Shown in pieces: positions 9,451 to 19,063 of a stretch of DNA of 64,000 nucleotides. Source of the stretch: Sorghum bicolor (Eukaryota; Streptophyta; Magnoliopsida; Poales; Poaceae). The position numbers and the translations under genes were made by a program. The notes beneath the pieces are model-generated. The model worked only from the letters and a program-made list of their open reading frames with translations, searched no databases and was not told the DNA's origin. The stretch covers positions 18,685,972 to 18,749,971 of the forward strand of contig NC_012877.2 of assembly GCF_000003195.3 (NCBI RefSeq), read 5' to 3'. The first letter of the stretch is position 1. The number at the start of each line of letters is the position of its first letter.

Positions 9451-12400
9451 TCATGTGGTCAGCAGCGCTTGGATGGCCGATATGGCACGCAGGCGGATTT
9501 GGTTGGCTGCTTCTATCTCTTTGACGTCTTCATCGGCAGAACCTTCTACCGGCTTCAACTTCTTCTTCAACTGCAATGCTTTGCGACCATGGACATTTCG
9601 CTCTTGCTCAAGAAGCTTGATTGTCTCTGGCAGTTGACTCTCTTCCTGTCGGGCTTGGGATAGGGCATCCTCTACTTGCTTGAGTTCTGCCAACAGGGCT
9701 TCTCTTTTCGCCGATAGATCAGAAATCTTCTGCTTCAATGCATCTCCTGAAGACTGTAAGATGCCGATGTTCTTGTGCTTCTCATCAGCAAGGAGCTTCA
9801 CTTTCATCATTTCTTCAGACAGTTGGGCATGAGCAGCTCTATCGGTGAGACGTTGGGCAGCTTTCTGATATTGCAAATGACGGCTTTCTAGGTGCGCAGC
9901 CTGAAAGAGAATTTCTTCGGCATCGGCAGGAATCTGGCCTCTGAGGGTCTTGAATAAAGCCTTGGCTAGGTCAGAGTCGTCAACCAATTGGGCTGTATCT
10001 TGATGAAGGAGAGCTGATAATTCCTCCAGCTTCGCCCTGATTTCTGCTGACGTGATCCCGACTGCCCGAGAAGAGCTGGCTTCCTCACCTTCATCTTCAG
10101 AGATGTCGATGGCAAAAGAAAACAAGCTGTCGGGAGAGTCCTGCTCCTGGAAGAAATAGAAATCATGGTCAGGTGTTGACAAATAATACTGATGGAAATT
10201 GGATAGCTTACTTGTTTCAAGGCAATCTCTCGCCTCTAACCAGAAGATGCCGATGGAATCACAGGTTGATCGGCTGAGACTGCCGATTGAACTATGTCAG
10301 CTGAAAGAGTAACAAAAATAATTGTAAAACAGAAGAGATAGATTCATCGGCAATAATTTCATAAAAATATGTTACCTTGAGGGGGAGCAGTGCTTGTCTG
10401 GATTGAAGAAACTACCAATGATATGATTAAACCTGCCGGATCGGTAGTCTGCTCACCCACATCAGCTGATGGGTCTTCTGGTTGAGGTACTTCTGGTTGA
10501 GGTTCTTCTAGTTGCGGTTCTTTCGCTTGTGGTGCTTCTTGCGGTTGAGGGGAAGAAGGTACTTGCTGTGTCTGGGTTTCTGGAGAAGAAGGAGAGGATT
10601 CCACTAGAATTGGAGATACCGGAGGAGGAGGGGGAGTTGCTACTCTCTGGCGCTTTGTTTGTGCTCTGGTACTCTTGGCACCTTTTCTCTTCTGCTGGCT
10701 GGACTGGGGGGCATCGGCACCTTTGCTTTTGGTCCTTGCCGATGCGCTGGTATGCTGATACAGAAAGATTCGTAAGTACAAGTGCAACAGATATAAGAGT
10801 GAGATCGGTATAAAAATTGAAAGTGTACCTTAAACGCCTGTGCCAAGGTAGAGGCAGCTACTGATGGAGATATCTGAGTTCTCCTGGTGGTAACTTTCTT
10901 GAGGCGAACACCTCGATGCATGATAGCGGCCAGAGTGGGAGCGTTGTTGCCGATTGAAGAGATTGGACTTGATGGGAACAGGTCAATCGGCTTGCCACTC
11001 CTGCTGACCGATGGAGGGGTGTTGTCGACCTACAAAATAACATAGAAGTGAGTTACCGATGGAAATAAAATTGAAAGAATTGAAACATCGGTTCGAAGAT
11101 GCTTACAGTATTATCAGGAACTTCATACTCAGGATCGATCATGCCGCGGTACGTAAGAGCCGATCTGCAGAGCAAATGCTCCTTCCATTCTGGCCACCAT
11201 TGTTTGTACGACTGAGTGATGAAGGCGGCTGGGACCCACTCTGACAAATCTGCATCTGTATCAGCACTTGATGGTAGCTGGGCTATTCAGATCCACTCAA
11301 GAAGGCTAGTGATAGTTTCCCTGGGTTTTACCACATCAGCATAACAGAGTGCAATCGGCAGCTGGCCGAAAGCTAATTGGCGGGCTAGTGCCGATGGGTT
11401 ATAGAACTCATAGGTTTGACTGGAGGTTTTTCCGCTGCCAAAGAAGTTTACTGGTATAGCCCTGGGAGTGATCAATGCCATCATCACTTCATGGTCCTTG
11501 TTGAGAGCATCATTGAATGGATGGAAGACCAAGGGAAACATAGTATCTAGATCTTCATATGGCATCCATGCTCGCTGTTCTATGGTCAGGCCTTCATACA
11601 GGGTTTGAAAGAATCGGCTGACTTGATCTGCATTGCCTCCTATACCGGGTAGAACTATGGTAGCCTCACCAAAGTTTAGAGGAGGGCGAGTTGCCGATTC
11701 TTCTTCTTCCAGTTCGTAGTCCTCGGCTATGTCCCTTGGAAAACGCTGTGCAAAAAGGTCAAACTCAAGACGCTTGTGCATGTGGAGGCTGAGCCACATG
11801 TTGATGAACCACTAGGGACCTCCCAAGTTGCCGATGGGCTGGCCGAGTAGGAGTTTCTTGGTCACTTGGTGAAGGAGGTGGTAGACTGCACCAAGCAGGT
11901 ATCGGCCGAGGGGAAATCAGCCACCATTAGCCAAATTTTCTGTTGCTGCTAGGTAGACGGAAGTTGGTCCTGCCGATCGGACGCAAAACACGAATTTGTC
12001 TAACCACATGTTCAGGAAGCTGGTCTGCTCCTTTATGCTGACAGGGCCTGTTCGTCTGTATTTTTGGATGTACCCTGACCAACCGCCGATGGCACGTGTT
12101 TCTACCTTAGCACTGGGTTTGGTATCGAAAAAATGAGTGCTATTGGCAGAAGATACATCTAGGCCAGTGAGCATAACTACGTCAGCAAGTGTAGGGGAAG
12201 CAGGGTCGTGGCCAAAGACGAAGGCATTGAGCATGTCTAACCAGAAGTATGATGCAGCTATCAGCAGTGACTCATTCCTATGCATATCGGCAATAGACAA
12301 CCTGATGCATTGGTCTAGTTTTCTCTCGCCTCACTGGACTTCATTTGAGTGGCTGACTGTCAGGAACTAATCCTTCCATCCCACGGTAGGACTGGGCTAG

Positions 12401-12716
12401 GAACGGAAAGTATCCTTCCACAGATCCAGAGAAAAATTCTCGGCTCTAAATGGGATTCTATTTGTTTCTGCGTTGATGAGGTCGATGGGATCTGGATTCC
12501 CTAACGGACCGAGACATTGGAGGTGTAGTTGATCGATGGGGATGACAATTTTGTTGGACAGATCCTAATGGTTTTGGGTATAAAAGGAACAACAAGAATA
12601 AAAAGAGAAAAGGAAGAATGCTCAGTAAAATAAATCGTAGATGAACCAGGACATGGCGAAAATACACGAGATGGGGGTGATGAACAAACCTCAGGGACGG
12701 TGAAGTTGATGGCCAT
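9451..12716 (-). pseudogene. Tat-1 antisense gene: plant mobile domain, proline-rich linker, coiled coil (interrupted)
   Basis: This gene lies opposite to Tat-1 gag-pol. Exon 1 (12716-12690) would encode MAINFTVPE and ends at a GT donor. The next exon opens after an AG at 12564 (DLSNKIVIP). 12300-11287 encodes a region with SPTLADVVMLTGLDV, the hallmark of the plant mobile domain (aminotransferase-like, PF10536). 10780-10390 encodes a Pro/Glu/Gln-rich linker with KRQR and KRKG basic patches, possibly nuclear. 10144-9451 encodes about 230 aa of coiled coil ending AISAIQALLTT. Stops at about 11917, 11814 and 11287 break the middle. Several introns are likely but I fix only the first. The role is unknown; Tat-lineage elements are known to carry such extra antisense ORFs. 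Confidence 0.75.
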
Positions 12717-12866
12717 TTTCCTCGCAAGGAAGAAGATTGGAAACTTCGGGGTTGGTGGAGAAAGGCCTTCGCTGGAGTTCTTGGAGCTCTCGAACAGCAC
12801 CGCCGCTGGAAAAGTAGAGTTGGGGCTGTAGAATGATGTGATGGAGAAGGAGTACCCGAGAAGGAG

Positions 12867-12876
12867 CTATTTATAG
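12867..12876 (-). promoter_or_regulatory. TATA box of the Tat-1 antisense gene
   Basis: Minus-strand CTATAAATAG is a near-perfect plant TATA box about 150 bp upstream of the ATG at 12716. It lies in the element interior, not in an LTR, so the antisense gene would have its own promoter. Nothing coding is seen between it and the LTR PPT. Confidence 0.65.
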
Positions 12877-13368
12877 GATAAAATGGGCAAGGGCAAATCT
12901 GACTTATCACTTCGCCGTATCTGTGAAATCCGAGGGTGCTCAGGAAGATATGGTAACTGTTCGCACGATAATCAAGGGATTGTGCAGGCGATTTGACAGG
13001 AAGCGGTCATGATTTGAAGATATTTTACTGTGCAAGATTTCCTGGTCGGTCCATCGGCAGTGCCTTGTAACGGTAATATTGCCGATAGGCGAATAGAGCG
13101 AAGATATCCATTGGGGAGGATAAGATATGTCATTGTATAGGGCGTCTTGGTCAGTCCATCGGTAGTTCTCTGTAACGGTAACGTTGCCGATGGGCGACTA
13201 AAGTGGAAATGTCCGTTTAGGAGGTTGAGGATTTCGAGGGATCCGCGGAGGAGTCAGACCAGGATTGTTCAGATTGAGGTTGTCGGTTACCAAATTGGGA
13301 GAATTAATTGCGGAAAGGCATCATTACTGCAGAGAATTTTGGAGCATTGATGATTTCATACTCCGAAA
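12877..13368. other. Tat-1 non-coding spacer between antisense promoter and 3' LTR
   Basis: No convincing ORF. A motif of the type GGTCGGTCCATCGGCAGT...GTAACGGTAA...TTGCCGAT occurs twice (about 13034-13086 and 13150-13195), a diverged direct repeat about 115 bp apart. CATCGGCA/TGCCGATG words are scattered throughout family 1. The stretch probably holds upstream elements for the antisense promoter and the 3' UTR of gag-pol. Confidence 0.5.
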
Positions 13369-13380
13369 TTGGGGGGCATG
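13369..13380 (+). other. Tat-1 polypurine tract
   Basis: TTGGGGGGCATG immediately precedes the LTR start TGTTGACACC at 13381. Its position and purine content fit the plus-strand primer. Confidence 0.75.
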
Positions 13381-14058
13381 TGTTGACACCGTTTTTGGAC
13401 ACGTATCCAGGATCGGTAGAATGTGGATCGGCAAGACAGGGTAATGGTCACTGGTCTGCAGAAGGGTTACCGATGAGGATGGTTGCCGATGGAGGGGTGG
13501 CTGAACATGACCAAGTCCATAGGTGGTGATGTTTTTGTGCCGATAGCTACAACAAGGGAGTCTGCCGATGATACGGAGGGAGAACCTGGAAGTTGCCGAT
13601 CAGCTTGTGGAGGTGTTCCAGTTTGTCACGGGAGGATAGTTTTATGTTTTCCTTAGTTATTTAGATTGTTTTGTATACGGATTCTGTTTAATTTGAAATT
13701 TGAGTTCTAGTCGTGTCTGGTTGTAGCTCTTTGAGCAGGGTATAAATGTAAACCCTAGGGCCTTGTAAGCTATCTATCAATCAATCAAACACAAGTTTTT
13801 ACTCATATTCCAGTATCTACTTTTTTGACGACTTCGTCATATTTTCCTTTTTACTACGAGTTCTTAGGAATTCGTCGACTCAAGCTCGGCGTATTCTCGA
13901 GTTCCGCATGAGTACATCTTGGCCGTGACATCTGGGCGCATCGCTGTTGTCAGGACCAAAGTATTCGAGTTATCACCTTTGCCGATAGTATGGTCAAATC
14001 GGCTGGCACGCCTTAACGTTTGAATCGGGTATTAGCCCTTTGTGTTTGCAGATCCGCT
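13381..14058 (+). repeat. Tat-1 3' LTR, last bases lost
   Basis: It starts TGTTGACACCGTTTTTGGAC. It matches the Tat-3 5' LTR (61326-62014) and the solo LTR (55122-54427, minus) up to GTTTGCAGATCCGCT, but the terminal TTTGCATCAACA is missing and the sequence switches to Tat-2 antisense-gene sequence at 14059. TATAAATG at 13741 is the probable TATA box, shared by all copies just after GAGCAGGG. Confidence 0.88.
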
Positions 14059-14966
14059 CCATCGGCAACTCCAGCCGATCAACCTATAGTACCAACGGCA
14101 TCATCAAGCCAGAGGCGTGAAATGGCTTTGAAGCAAGTAAGTTATCTGATTTCCATCCTTTATATCACTAATATCTGACCATCAAATAACTTATTTTATC
14201 TTCTTTTCAAGAACAAGACTCCCTAGACAGCTAATTCTCCTTCGCCATCGATATTTCTGATGATGAGGGTGAAGAAGCGAGCTCCTCCCAAGCAGTAGGG
14301 ATCTTATCGGCAGAAGTCAAAGCTAAGCTGGAAGACTTGTTGGCTCTGCTGCACCAAGATACTGCCCAGTTGTTCGATGACTCTGATCTAGCCAAAGCTC
14401 TGTTTAAGACCCTTCGTGGTCAAATTCCAGCCGATGCTGAAGAGACTCTTTTCGAAGCTGCTCATCTAGAAAGCCATCAGCTTCAATACCAGAAAGCTAC
14501 CCAGCGCCTTGCCGACAGAGCTGCCTACGCCCAAGTCTCAGAGGAAGTAATGCAAGTAAAGCGCATTGCCGATGAGAAGCATAAAAGCATTGGCATCCTG
14601 CAGTCTTCAGGAGATGAATTGAAGCAAAAGATCTCCACCCTATCGGCAAGAAGGGAAGCTTTACTGGCTGAGCTCAAACAAGTGGAAGATGCCCTGTCTC
14701 AAGCTCAGCAAGAAGAAAGTCAGCTGTCTGAGATGATCAAGACTCTTTAGCAAGAACGAAACATCCAGGCTTGCATGGCACTGCAAATGAAAAAGAAGCT
14801 GAAGCCAGTAGAGGGTTCTGCCGATGAGGACATCCGAGAGATAGAAGAGGCCGACCAAATTTGCCTGCACGCCATATCGACCATCCAAGCCTTGCTGATG
14901 CATGAGCTCTTCATCGGCAACTTATTTTTTTCTGCCCTTAGAATACTTTTGATCATTCTGGTCTAG
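14059..14966 (+). pseudogene. Tat-2 antisense gene, C-terminal coiled-coil exons only
   Basis: It matches the last exons of the Tat-1 antisense gene (10290-9451, minus). A short exon around 14080-14140 ends at AAG|GTAAGT-like CAAGTAAGTT. The main exon begins after TTTTCAAG near 14211 and encodes a coiled coil (LLALLHQDTAQLFDDS, KALFKTLRGQIPADAEE). A TAG at about 14748 cuts it 137 codons into the open part, and Tat-1's final stop is lost, so the frame runs on to 14966. The N-terminal plant mobile domain half is absent. Confidence 0.78.
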
Positions 14967-15072
14967 CCGATAGGATTGTTATCGACACTTTTTAAAACGT
15001 TATGCAGGACCCCAGATACATTTCATCCAGCCGATAGGAGTGTTATCGGCACTTAAACTTTTATGCATCAAC
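14967..15072. other. Spacer between the convergent Tat-2 antisense gene and pol
   Basis: The short interval contains two near-copies of a unit with CCGATAGGA.TGTTATCG.CACTT (about 14967 and 15032). Tat-1 has the same doubled unit at 9305-9400. The two transcription units converge here tail to tail. Confidence 0.6.
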
Positions 15073-16518
15073 CTAGATGCTTGGGTAATACTTCTTTAGA
15101 TATTTTCCATTCAATGCTCTGGGAAATTCAACTCCTTCGAGAGTTTCCAAAATATAAGCATTACCAGGAGCAGACCGATTTATCCGATAAGGACCCTCCC
15201 AATTAGGAGACCATTTTCCAAATTTTCAACTTTTAGTCCCAATCGGTAAAATTAATTTCCATACCAAATCTCCATCGGCAAACTCTTTAGCTTTTACCTT
15301 TTTATCATACCATCTAGCAACTCTCTTTTTATTTTCTTCTATATTTATCAAAGCTCTCAACCGATGCTCTACCAAATCAGCCAACTCATCTTTCATCAAA
15401 GTAGCATAGTCATCGGCAGCCAATTGATCTTGAAAAGAGACCCGCCTAGATGTAGTCTTAATTTCCCATGGCAACACCGCATCGTATCCATATACCAACT
15501 GATATGGTGAAACTTTGGTCGATCCATGACATGCCATCCGATATGACCACAAAGCTTCATTCAACAAAGTATGCCACCTTCTAGGATTTTCTTCAATCTT
15601 TCGCTTGATGAGCTTCATAATCCCTTTGTTAGATGCTTCGGCTTGTCCATTGGCTTGAGCATAATAAGGAGAAGAATTCAACACTTTAATCCCCATACCG
15701 ATTGCAAATTCATTGAACTCTCCCGATGTAAACATAGTACCCTGATCAGTAGTAATTGTTTGAGGAATACCAAATCGATAAACAATGTGCTCTTTTACAA
15801 AATCAATCATATTAGTCGATGTTACTTTCTTCAAAGGAATGGTTTTGACCCACTTAGTAAAATAATCAGTGGCAACTAAGATGAACTTGTGCCCCTTGCT
15901 TGATGGCGGATAAATCTGGCCAATTAGATCAATAGCCCATCCCCGGAACGGCCAAGGCTTAATAATAGGATTCATGGTCAATGCGGGTGCCCTTTGAATA
16001 TTACCAAACCTCTGGCATCTTTGACATCCTTTGAAATATTTAAAGCAATCCTCAAGTATAGTCGGCCAATAATACCCGTTGCTCCTAATCATCCACTTCA
16101 TCTTAGAAGCCGACTGATGTGCTCCACATACCCCTTCATGGATCTCACCCATCAAGCTTTTAGCCTCATCATTACCCAAGCACTTGAGTAGAACTCCATC
16201 TATCGTTCGATAATATAACTCTTCTCCAAGGAGTACATACTTAGTAGCTTGAAACCTGACACGCCTCTCAACCTTTTTAGATGGATCTTTTAAGTAATCA
16301 ATGATTTCCTTTCTCCAATCATCGGCACTGATTGCCGATAACATATTTAAGATAGGTTGATATCCCGAGGCATGTTGAGCCAACCGATTAGCCTCTTCAT
16401 TATGTAATCGAGGAACATGCTCCAATCGGAAATCTTTGAATTCCCTCAACAGTTGTATGCTCTTCTCATAATAAGTTATCAAAACTTCACTTCGGCATTC
16501 AGTTTCCCACTTCGGCAT
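15073..16518 (-). pseudogene. Tat-2 integrase
   Basis: The 430 aa frame (16518-15226) carries an H2C2 zinc-binding region (EIHEGVCGAH, then CQRCQ), the core with AIDLIG, TTDQGT and the QAEASNKG region supplying D, D and E, and the C-terminal DLVWKLILP. A TGA at 15226 (Tat-1 has TCA) separates the last 50 codons, which end YYPSI TAG at 15073. The front is joined to the second RNase H across a short duplication, where CACTTCGGCATTCA occurs twice in 16490-16522. Without the stop it would be a normal gypsy integrase. Confidence 0.9.
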
Positions 16519-17130
16519 TCATAAGTTCCAGCCAATTGATTTATAACAAGCATAGAATCGCTGAAGATCTCAATAGCATCAACATGAACCTCTTTTAACA
16601 ATTCCAACCCTTTGATCAGAGCTTGGTATTCAGCTTGATTATTCGTTGACGTGGCAACAATCGGCAAAGAGAATTCATACTTCTTTCCTTGAGAAGAAAT
16701 TAGTACTATACCGATTCCTGCCCCCGGTCACACGTGGATCCATCAAAGAAGAGCGTCCAAGGAACGATCTCCAAAGTCCCTACTATACCGCAATGCTGAG
16801 TCACAAAATCAGCCATAATCTGTCCCTTAACTGCCTTAGCCGACTCATAATGCAAATCAAATTCCGACAGTGCCAAAATCCATTTGCCGATTCTACCACT
16901 CATAATCGGCATAGATAGCATGTACCGAACTACATCATCTTTGCCGATAGCAAATAGTGTCTCAACTTGATGCATGAAAAGTATAAACATAAACATAATT
17001 TTTCAATCGCCGAATACCTTGTCTCAGCATCAACCAGTCTTCTACTTAAATAATAAATCACACGTTCCTTCCCTTCAAATTCTTGAATTAGAGCCGAACC
17101 GATGACCATTCCATCGGTAGACAAATACAA
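16479..17130 (-). pseudogene. Tat-2 RNase H and second (archaeal-type) RNase H
   Basis: 17130-16930 encodes the standard gypsy RNase H start (YLSTDGMVIGSALIQEFEG, then YYLSRRLVDAETRYSAIEK). 16996-16706 carries its end plus the opening of a second domain (PWTLFFDGSTC). 16667-16479 holds the rest of that domain (TNNQAEYQALIKGLELL, IFSDSMLVINQLAG), with the D, E, D pattern of an added RNase H. The dual RNase H diagnoses the Tat lineage. Three frames are needed to read it, so there are at least two frameshifts. Confidence 0.85.
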
Positions 17131-18255
17131 TTTGAAAGGTTTCCTTGCTGAGGTGGAATTAGAACTGGAGAATTTGTCAAATAATTCTTGATTTCATCCA
17201 ATGCTAACTGTTGCTCTCTTCCCCACACAAACTCTTGATCGACTTTCAACTTAAGTAAAGGACTAAAAGCACGAATCTTACCAGACAAGTTAGATATAAA
17301 TCGCCTGATAAAATTTATCTTGCCGATCAGAGATTGGAGTTCAGTCTTGTTGGTGGGAGCAACTATTTTGTTGATAGCATCAATAGATCTCCTACTAATT
17401 TCAATTCCTCTCTGATGTACCATGAAACCAAGAAATTGCCCTGCCGATACACCAAATGCACATTTATTAGGATTCATCTTCAAACCATGTTTCCTTGTGC
17501 ACTCCAACACCTTTCGTAGATCGACAAGATGCTTTGTGAAATGTCCAGACTTAACCACCACATCATCAATATAGATTTCCACCAACTTGCCGATGAACTC
17601 ATGAAAGATAAAATTCATAGCCCTCTGATAAGTAGCACCAGCATTTTTTAAGCCAAAGACATTTAAATGCGGTTTTTGGAATATCTTCTTCGGCCATGAA
17701 TATTTGATTATATCCTGCATTGCCATCCATAGAGCTAATAATCTGATGTCCAGCTGCAGCATCAACTAGCAAATCGGCAATTGGCATTGGATAACCATCC
17801 ATCGGTGTAGCCTTGTTAAGATTCCAGAAATCAATACAGACACGAAGCTTCCCATTCTTCTTGTAAACTGGAACAACATTGGAAATCCACTCGGCATACC
17901 GACATTGCCGAATAAATTTAGCTTCGATAAGTTTAGTTATTTTGGCCTTAATATCAGGAAGAGTATTAGGATTACATCGGCGAGCTGGCTGCTGATGTGG
18001 TCGAAATCCAGATTTGATAGGTAACCGATGTTCAACAATAGATCGGTCTAAACCAGGCATCTCGGTGTAATCCCAAGCAAAGCAATCTTTATATTCCTTT
18101 AACAAATCGGTTAACTGCTGCTTACACTCAGAATCTAACTTAGCACTAATAAAAGTAGGCCTCAGCCTATCACCACTACCTGTATCTATTTCTACTAAAT
18201 CATCGGCCGATGTAAACCCCTGGCCTAATTTTCCATCATCGGCGAACCTATCCAT
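17088..18255 (-). pseudogene. Tat-2 reverse transcriptase
   Basis: 18255-17599 encodes the N-terminal RT part (FIRQCRYAEWISNVVPVYKK, RVCIDFWNLNKATPMDGYPM, SSMDGNAGYNQ). The frame breaks after KTAFKC, and the next frame (17765-17088) resumes at FGLKNAGATYQRAM with the catalytic box IYIDDVVVKS (YxDD type). The stretch between the frames is shortened relative to a normal RT. The connection domain follows, and the frame is lost again near 17130. Confidence 0.88.
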
Positions 18256-18437
18256 TAAAACCCCTCGTCAGAACCGACAGCTTGGATCGGTGGAATTTCA
18301 TAATCGGCGACCTTGAGAAAATCCTTCTCCCAGATTTCTCCTAAAATGCATCTGGTCCTTTCATAAGTATCTGCTTCTGCCGATGCAATAACATATGAAG
18401 AATCCCCTGGGACAATTTCAATCTTGTCACCTACCCA

Positions 18438-18920
18438 CTAAACCAAGCATTGGTGCATTGTAGATGGGATGCAACAATTGGCATGAATCCAATCTCTCCC
18501 CAACAGCAAATTATAAGCACCCTTCCCACTGATGACAAAGAAAGTTGTCGGCAAGGTTTTGCTGCCGATGGTCAACTCAACACATATGGCCCCCTTGACT
18601 GGAGACACATTCCCTTCAGAATCCTTTAGCATCATATCGGTCTTGGTCAAATCTTGATCTCCTCTCCCAAGCTTGTGATAGACTGCATACGGCATAATAT
18701 TGATAGCAGCCCCACCATCAATAAGTATCTTGGTCATCGGCTGTCCATCAACCCTACCTTTGACAAACAAAGCTTTAAGATGTTGTCTCTCATCATCGGC
18801 GGGCTTTTCAAAGATAGCTGTTATCGGATCCAGAGCCAACTGAGCTATCTGATCGGGAAAATCTGCCTCCTCATCATCACTAAAAGGTGCTAGAAATTCC
18901 ATCGGCAACATAAACACCAT
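18438..18920 (-). pseudogene. Tat-2 protease
   Basis: The 160 aa frame contains the retropepsin active site ILIDGGAAINIMPY (D-G-G-A where many families have D-T/S-G) and the C-terminal NLLLGRDWIH motif. About 180 bp with a stop and no clear frame separates it from RT. It is part of the broken gag-pol polyprotein. Confidence 0.85.
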
Positions 18921-19063
18921 ATTAACATCTGCCGATGGACTTTTCCTTTAGGATCCGACTGCTGCCAACCTCCAGACTTAGCAGAATTCTCTTCTCTACT
19001 CAGCTCTTCTCGTCGCTCCCGCTACAGCCTTCTTTTCTGTGTCCTAGTTAACCCCTCTGGACA

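Larger units (their letters stand above)
8608..14058 (+). mobile_element. Tat-1: 3' part of a Tat-lineage gypsy element, rearranged
   Basis: Reading on the plus strand, the pieces are an RT/RNase H fragment, a copia scrap, the integrase C-terminus (9083-9299), a spacer, an antisense gene (12716 down to 9451), a PPT (13369-13380) and the 3' LTR (13381-14058). The order equals that of Tat-2 read on the other strand, which confirms the assignment. Gag, protease and most of pol are missing. The LTR has lost its last bases and is fused to the antisense gene of Tat-2, which lies in inverted orientation. Confidence 0.85.

Noticed and set aside
9451..12716. Host gene captured between Tat-1 and its LTR
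   Set aside because: The same coiled-coil exons lie at the same place in Tat-2, so the gene belongs to the element family, even if a host origin long ago is possible.
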